Positions 60,042-64,000 of a stretch of 64,000 nt of DNA are shown here, one piece after another. This DNA comes from Sacculina carcini. Taxonomy: Eukaryota > Arthropoda > Thecostraca > Sacculinidae. Below the pieces are notes generated by a model. The model was not told the origin of the DNA and did not search any database. It worked only from the letters and a program-made list of their open reading frames with translations. The translations under genes and the position numbers were made by a program. The DNA lies in the NCBI GenBank assembly GCA_916048095.2, contig OU696571.1, positions 10,581,449 to 10,645,448 of the forward strand. Reading direction: 5' to 3'. Each line of letters starts with the position of its first letter. The first letter of the stretch is position 1.

Positions 60042-61075
60042 TAGAATTGGTGAACATGGACGTAGATGCTGGGGGTATATACACCTTCAACAAATTAGCT
60101 GGGGTATGTGGTCGAAACTGGGCATTGACATTGTCGGTCCTGTGTATACGACAGAAGAACATTGTCGTTACGCAATCACTGTCGTTGATTATCACTCCAT
60201 TTGGGCCGAAGTCGGTCTTGTTGCATCACCAAATACACGCTCCGTGATGGAATTCCTCAACTCAGTTTTTGCGCGCGAGGGATATCCTGACGAGCTAGTG
60301 AGCGACAATGGTACACAGTTTGTGAGCCAGGAATTCGAAGAATACCTCCGACACCGTGGCATCGTCCATCGACGATCGGCTGCATATTGGTCACAAGGCA
60401 ATGGTGCCGTAGAGCGGTTTAATCGGACGTTAAAGATGTGGATTCAAAACCATCATCGTGGAGCATTCAAGGACCGCATCCGGCAGCTATTAGCTGGATA
60501 CAGGGCGACACCTCACTGCACAACGGGCGTCGCACCGTCAGTTTTGCTGCACGGGCGAAACATGCATTGGTACTGCCTGTTACAGCTGTACCGACGACCA
60601 GCGCGGTTCATGATAAAGTTCAACGTCAACAGGATCGTAACCGAAGAAATTACAATCGCAGACACGCTGTGCGAGAGTCAACACTGTGTCCAGGAGACTG
60701 GGTGCATGTACGGACACCCGGACGACCCGCAAAGCTGTCGCCGCGTTTCAGCCCGCCACTGCAAATAGTCAAAAGGCAGGGCTCGTCATTTCGGCTGGAA
60801 GACGGAACCGTTCGGAACCCGGCTCATCTGGTCAAGGCTCGAACCAGGGACACGTATTTCCAATGTCCACCGCTCGACAAAAATCAAGATTGTGTTGGTG
60901 CTCGAGACGAAAGCGCTATAGAATGCGAGGCACCGGCGATCGAGGCAGAAGGAGCTGTGACATCAGATGAGTCGGAGGTGGCCGAACCAGGAGCAGCGCC
61001 TGAGCCAGCTAATGCGCGGAATGTGCGTAACCGCCGCCGTGTCGTTCGCTTTGATGATTATGTTGACTTTTAAAG
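60042..61075 (+). pseudogene. Ty3/gypsy integrase and pol C-terminus, one frameshift
   Basis: WSKLGIDIVGPVYT (first Asp, 60120), LVSDNGTQFVSQEF (second Asp, 60300) and NGAVERFNRTLK (Glu, 60405) give a complete DDE triad. The frame shifts at about 60565 and then continues in the other frame with VHVRTPGRPAKLSPRFSPPL, SFRLEDGTVRNPAHLV and an acidic tail ending RRRVVRFDDYVDF and TAA at 61073. The 5' part of the element is absent. Confidence 0.82.
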
Positions 61076-61083
61076 TGAGGGGA

Positions 61084-61381
61084 TGTGTAGTATCGCCACC
61101 TATACGGTCGCTTTGTTTGAAATCTACTGTGTAATCTCCCTGGCCGATACTAGATGAAGTAACTAGAATGTGACACTGAACTTGACCGTGTTGGGTCAGG
61201 CAGCCTGGGCACAAGTGTCAAGGTGTGCTGTTTGTACGCGCGATTAACGTTGGTTGTATTAACCGTGTTCCGTTTATGTTTCTGCTCTGTTTATGATTAT
61301 CGTTTATTGTGGATGATTATCATTGTTACACGAAGCCACTACAAGGATATACGTATTAAATAAGTAAGCGACCGATACACA
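61084..61381 (+). repeat. 3' LTR of the gypsy element
   Basis: A polypurine tract AAAGTGAGGGGA (61072-61083) is followed by TGTGTAGTATCG...CGACCGATACACA, with short terminal inversions and TG...CA ends. No second LTR exists in the window to confirm its length. Confidence 0.65.
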
Positions 61382-61707
61382 GACGCACATGTATTAGGTC
61401 AGGTTAGTGTGATTTATTTACACAAGCAAACAAGCAGTGAGCAAAATAAGATAGCACAAGAGAAGCTACAACGTCGTACTCTGCAACACAACCACCACAC
61501 CTGCACGCTAGACACACACACACACACGTCACTCTCCGCTCACTCAACACCAACTGCCCTCTCCTCTCTCACAGCGCATCATTCACTCGGATACAGCCAT
61601 ACAGATCACACATACACGTATCAAATGACAAGGTATCGCATGACAGTTCTGCAAGCAATGCACAGTGCATTCACACGTACTTACACATACATGCATACTC
61701 CGTATAT
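61382..61707 (+). other. Spacer, no element seen
   Basis: CA-rich sequence; no domain recognised. Confidence 0.4.
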
Positions 61708-61715
61708 GACTCAAC

Positions 61716-63239
61716 TAGTGATGGAAAAAAACGTTTTTTTGTTGCGTTTTTTTAAAAACATGTTTTTTTAGTTTTTCTTTAGAATCAGCCCCAATTGTCA
61801 TCGGATGTTGGATTTTAGTACACAGAATCGAGTTTAATTGACGTTTGTACATCTTTACGTGTCTTATTTCAAAGATAATTTGATAATAGTATAGAAAACA
61901 AAAATATGTATCAATAAATACCCCAGGAGACTGTTTGAAAGTGCATCCGAGTCCGGTGGTTTAGGTTTTTTCATTAAAAAACCCATGTTTTTAAAGATGG
62001 TTTTAATGATGCAGATATTTGAAATAATTTGTTAGCAGAACAAAGCAGATTCATTGAGTAAACATGTGTTTTTTAAGAAACCATGTTTTTTTATTAAAAA
62101 TGCAATGATGTTTTTCAAATTGGTTTTAAATTCGTTTTATTAATGTACAGATTCAGAAAATGTTGACAGCAGAACAAGACAAGTTAATTGGTTGGTAAAG
62201 TATTTTTTGACAAACGTTTGTTTAAACTAACGCTTTTTTAATGAAACAATGCAATCTCGAACAGTCTCTATGGAAGAGAGATTTGATTGATGTGCGTTCA
62301 AATACCTTTTGTATAGCAAGTAGCCTGCTGGTATAAGCGGCCGGTTAAACCACTTGATTTAAACTGTTTTTAAACCATGTTTTTTTTCGAAATAATATTT
62401 TTTGAAAAACGGTTTTCTTAGATGTAGAGATTTAGAATAATATTGGCGGTATATCAAGGAAAGCCGAACCAAACTAATTCGTTTTTTATTAGTAACCTGT
62501 TTTAGAACTGGTTCTATGGATTATGGTTTCTTTTATGTAGTTATTTGTGTTCAAATACCTATTTGTACATTAAATATATTTCCTCAGTCGTTTTTTTCCT
62601 ACACGAAAATATTGCCCGTTTTTCTGGTCAGGATTTCCACTCTGAATAATGCGATCCGATTGTATTCGTAGTCTCATTAGAGACACTAAGTTTGTGTGCA
62701 TATTTGTAGTATTTGTGTAAATATTTGCAGTGTTTGTACTTTTATATTTGCAAATAATTGATCTGCTGAATGAAATGATGAAACTTATTATAATCAACGT
62801 AGTTCATTTCTGGTAGGAAAAACGTAATATGTAAAAAATAATTAAAAATTATGCCACTTGTTGTTTTTTTTAAAACAGTTTCAGATTTTAGCATAAAAAA
62901 CGGTTATCAAACCCTGCTTTCTTACACAATGATTAATTCAATAATTGAATGCAAAACTGTACTGTACATAGAAGTGCCGCACAGTACCGTGTAAACAATG
63001 ATATTAGGGCTTTCATACACCTTATAACAATTATATTGTGCATATTTAATGATAATTCAATTTGATAGGGTCACTAATATCATGAATAACTCATGTGTTG
63101 ATTAAAAATAATTCATTTAACATCCGAAATATATCATTTCCATAATTTGAATTATTTGCATGACTCTTAAAAACCAAAAAACGTGTTTTTTTTCGAGGTT
63201 CTTTTTGTCAAAAAAACGTTTTTTTAGGTCCCATCTCTA
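61716..63239. mobile_element. Non-autonomous hAT-like element (1.5 kb)
   Basis: The target duplication GACTCAAC is perfect (61708-61715, 63240-63247). Ends are TAGTGATGGAAAAAAACG and, inverted, TAGAGATGGGACCTAAAAAA. The interior is A+T-rich with many scattered AAAAAACG / CATGTTTTTT runs in both orientations and no meaningful ORF. Confidence 0.85.
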
Positions 63240-63247
63240 GACTCAAC

Positions 63248-63468
63248 CATAACTGAAAGGCATTTGCAGAGTATAACAGCGCACACAATATCTCACAGTT
63301 AGTTACATTAATGTACAAACTAATAGGTTAAACACAGTATGCTGTATATCATATTTTTACTGTGCATAGCAACACAGCCCAATGCACAACACAAATCACA
63401 GCTCAATACACAACATAGTTTTGCACTATTAAAATCAGGCATTCATTCTTGTTAATGTCCATTAAGCA
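63248..63468 (+). other. Spacer before hAT pseudogene
   Basis: CACAACACA-rich; no gene recognised. Confidence 0.4.
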
Positions 63469-64000
63469 TCAATGGAAGTATTTCTTCCTCAGCTTAGTGT
63501 CAGCGAACGTGTCTACCAATTTGTCGTAATCAAGAGACTTAGCAACAGCATGTTCAATTGATGTTATTGCTAGCGCATTCAGTCGCTCATTTAACATGGA
63601 CGACTTCATGATGTTTTTATCAGTTTCATCCTGCTGAAGCTTCTCTCAGCACTGGCGACAGTTACAGCAGCTGCAAGCATAATCCTTAACACAATACTGG
63701 TGTTAGAATATATTTCAGTGAGGCTGTTTCTGCAAATGTAATCCAGAAAGTCTCTAGGTTCGGTGAGAAAGTTGTTGCAGGCAGCAATGGTGAAACGACG
63801 CAGCTCCAACTCAAGTTCTGAAGCATTTATATCACCCATCGTCTTTTCAAAGTTTTCACAGTGCATGAGTAGTGTATTGTTGTCGATATACTCATTTAAC
63901 TGTGTCATATTGTAGACAAATCCAAACAAATTGATTGAATCGAGAATTCAAAGGTATTATTTGGTCCATCACTGTTAAGAAAAACTGAGATCTGAAAATT
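63469..64000 (-). pseudogene. hAT transposase C-terminus (dimerisation domain), continues past window end
   Basis: Minus strand: LEKT-like region, LELELRRFTIAACNNF, then VTVASAERSFSRMKLIKT (the hAT C-terminal signature, 63660-63605). A 1-nt frameshift near 63608 leads to MKSSMLNERLNALAITSIEH, ending KKYFH and TGA (63469-63471). Another frame break lies near 63945 before MDQIIPLNSRF. At least two indels, so inactive as read. It might have mobilised the neighbouring hAT elements, but no shared ends can be tested here. Confidence 0.8.

Noticed and set aside
63606..63929. A domesticated hAT-derived host gene
   Set aside because: At least two frame breaks in 500 bp point to a dead transposon copy.

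Overview
This is eukaryotic genomic DNA from an invertebrate animal. It carries two host genes on the + strand, both split into GT-AG exons that encode well conserved animal proteins, and almost everything else is introns and intergenic DNA filled with transposable elements and TG/TA microsatellites. The mix of CR1/L2-like, Nimb/I-like, Ty3/gypsy-like, Penelope-like, hAT and piggyBac elements fits an invertebrate. A lophotrochozoan such as a mollusc or annelid is my guess only. No bacterial or plasmid features are present.

Host genes. (1) The C-terminal two thirds of the DEAH-box RNA helicase DHX57 lies at 557-37388 in 13 exons, running from the start of the second RecA domain to the stop codon. 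Its 5' exons lie upstream of the window. (2) A complete peroxiredoxin-5 (PRDX5) gene lies at 46554-57925 in four phase-0 exons. The first exon is too short to be seen as an ORF and encodes a mitochondrial-type presequence.

Transposon layout. DHX57 introns 1-8 (760-9375) hold TG/TA arrays, minisatellites, a Penelope-like hairpin and a duplicated block with palindromic G+C-rich heads. The 9-kb intron (11129-20162) holds a Penelope-like remnant, a broken LINE, a gypsy RNase H/integrase fragment, a compound three-LTR gypsy element with a 5-bp target duplication, and a hAT MITE. The last, 17-kb intron (20252-37241) holds a tRNA-derived SINE and a gypsy element split by an unclassified repeat-rich element, which is itself split by a full-length Nimb/I-type LINE. 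A 3.1-kb piggyBac with an almost intact transposase follows. Between the genes, a second gypsy is interrupted by an L2-like LINE, and a younger L2-like LINE with a 2.6-kb open frame lies next to it. PRDX5 introns contain more LINE and gypsy pieces and a 1.5-kb foldback transposon nested in an L2. After PRDX5 come a hAT MITE, a gypsy integrase with 3' LTR, a 1.5-kb non-autonomous hAT-like element with a perfect 8-bp duplication, and the C-terminus of a hAT transposase at the window end.

Most exon ends are fixed by reading phase plus protein conservation. Family names for the transposons are recognised from domain sequence by eye and were not searched. Two things stand out most: several DHX57/PRDX5 3' splice sites have (TG)n tracts where a polypyrimidine tract is expected, and the repeat-rich element at about 22460-31492 fits no family I can name.
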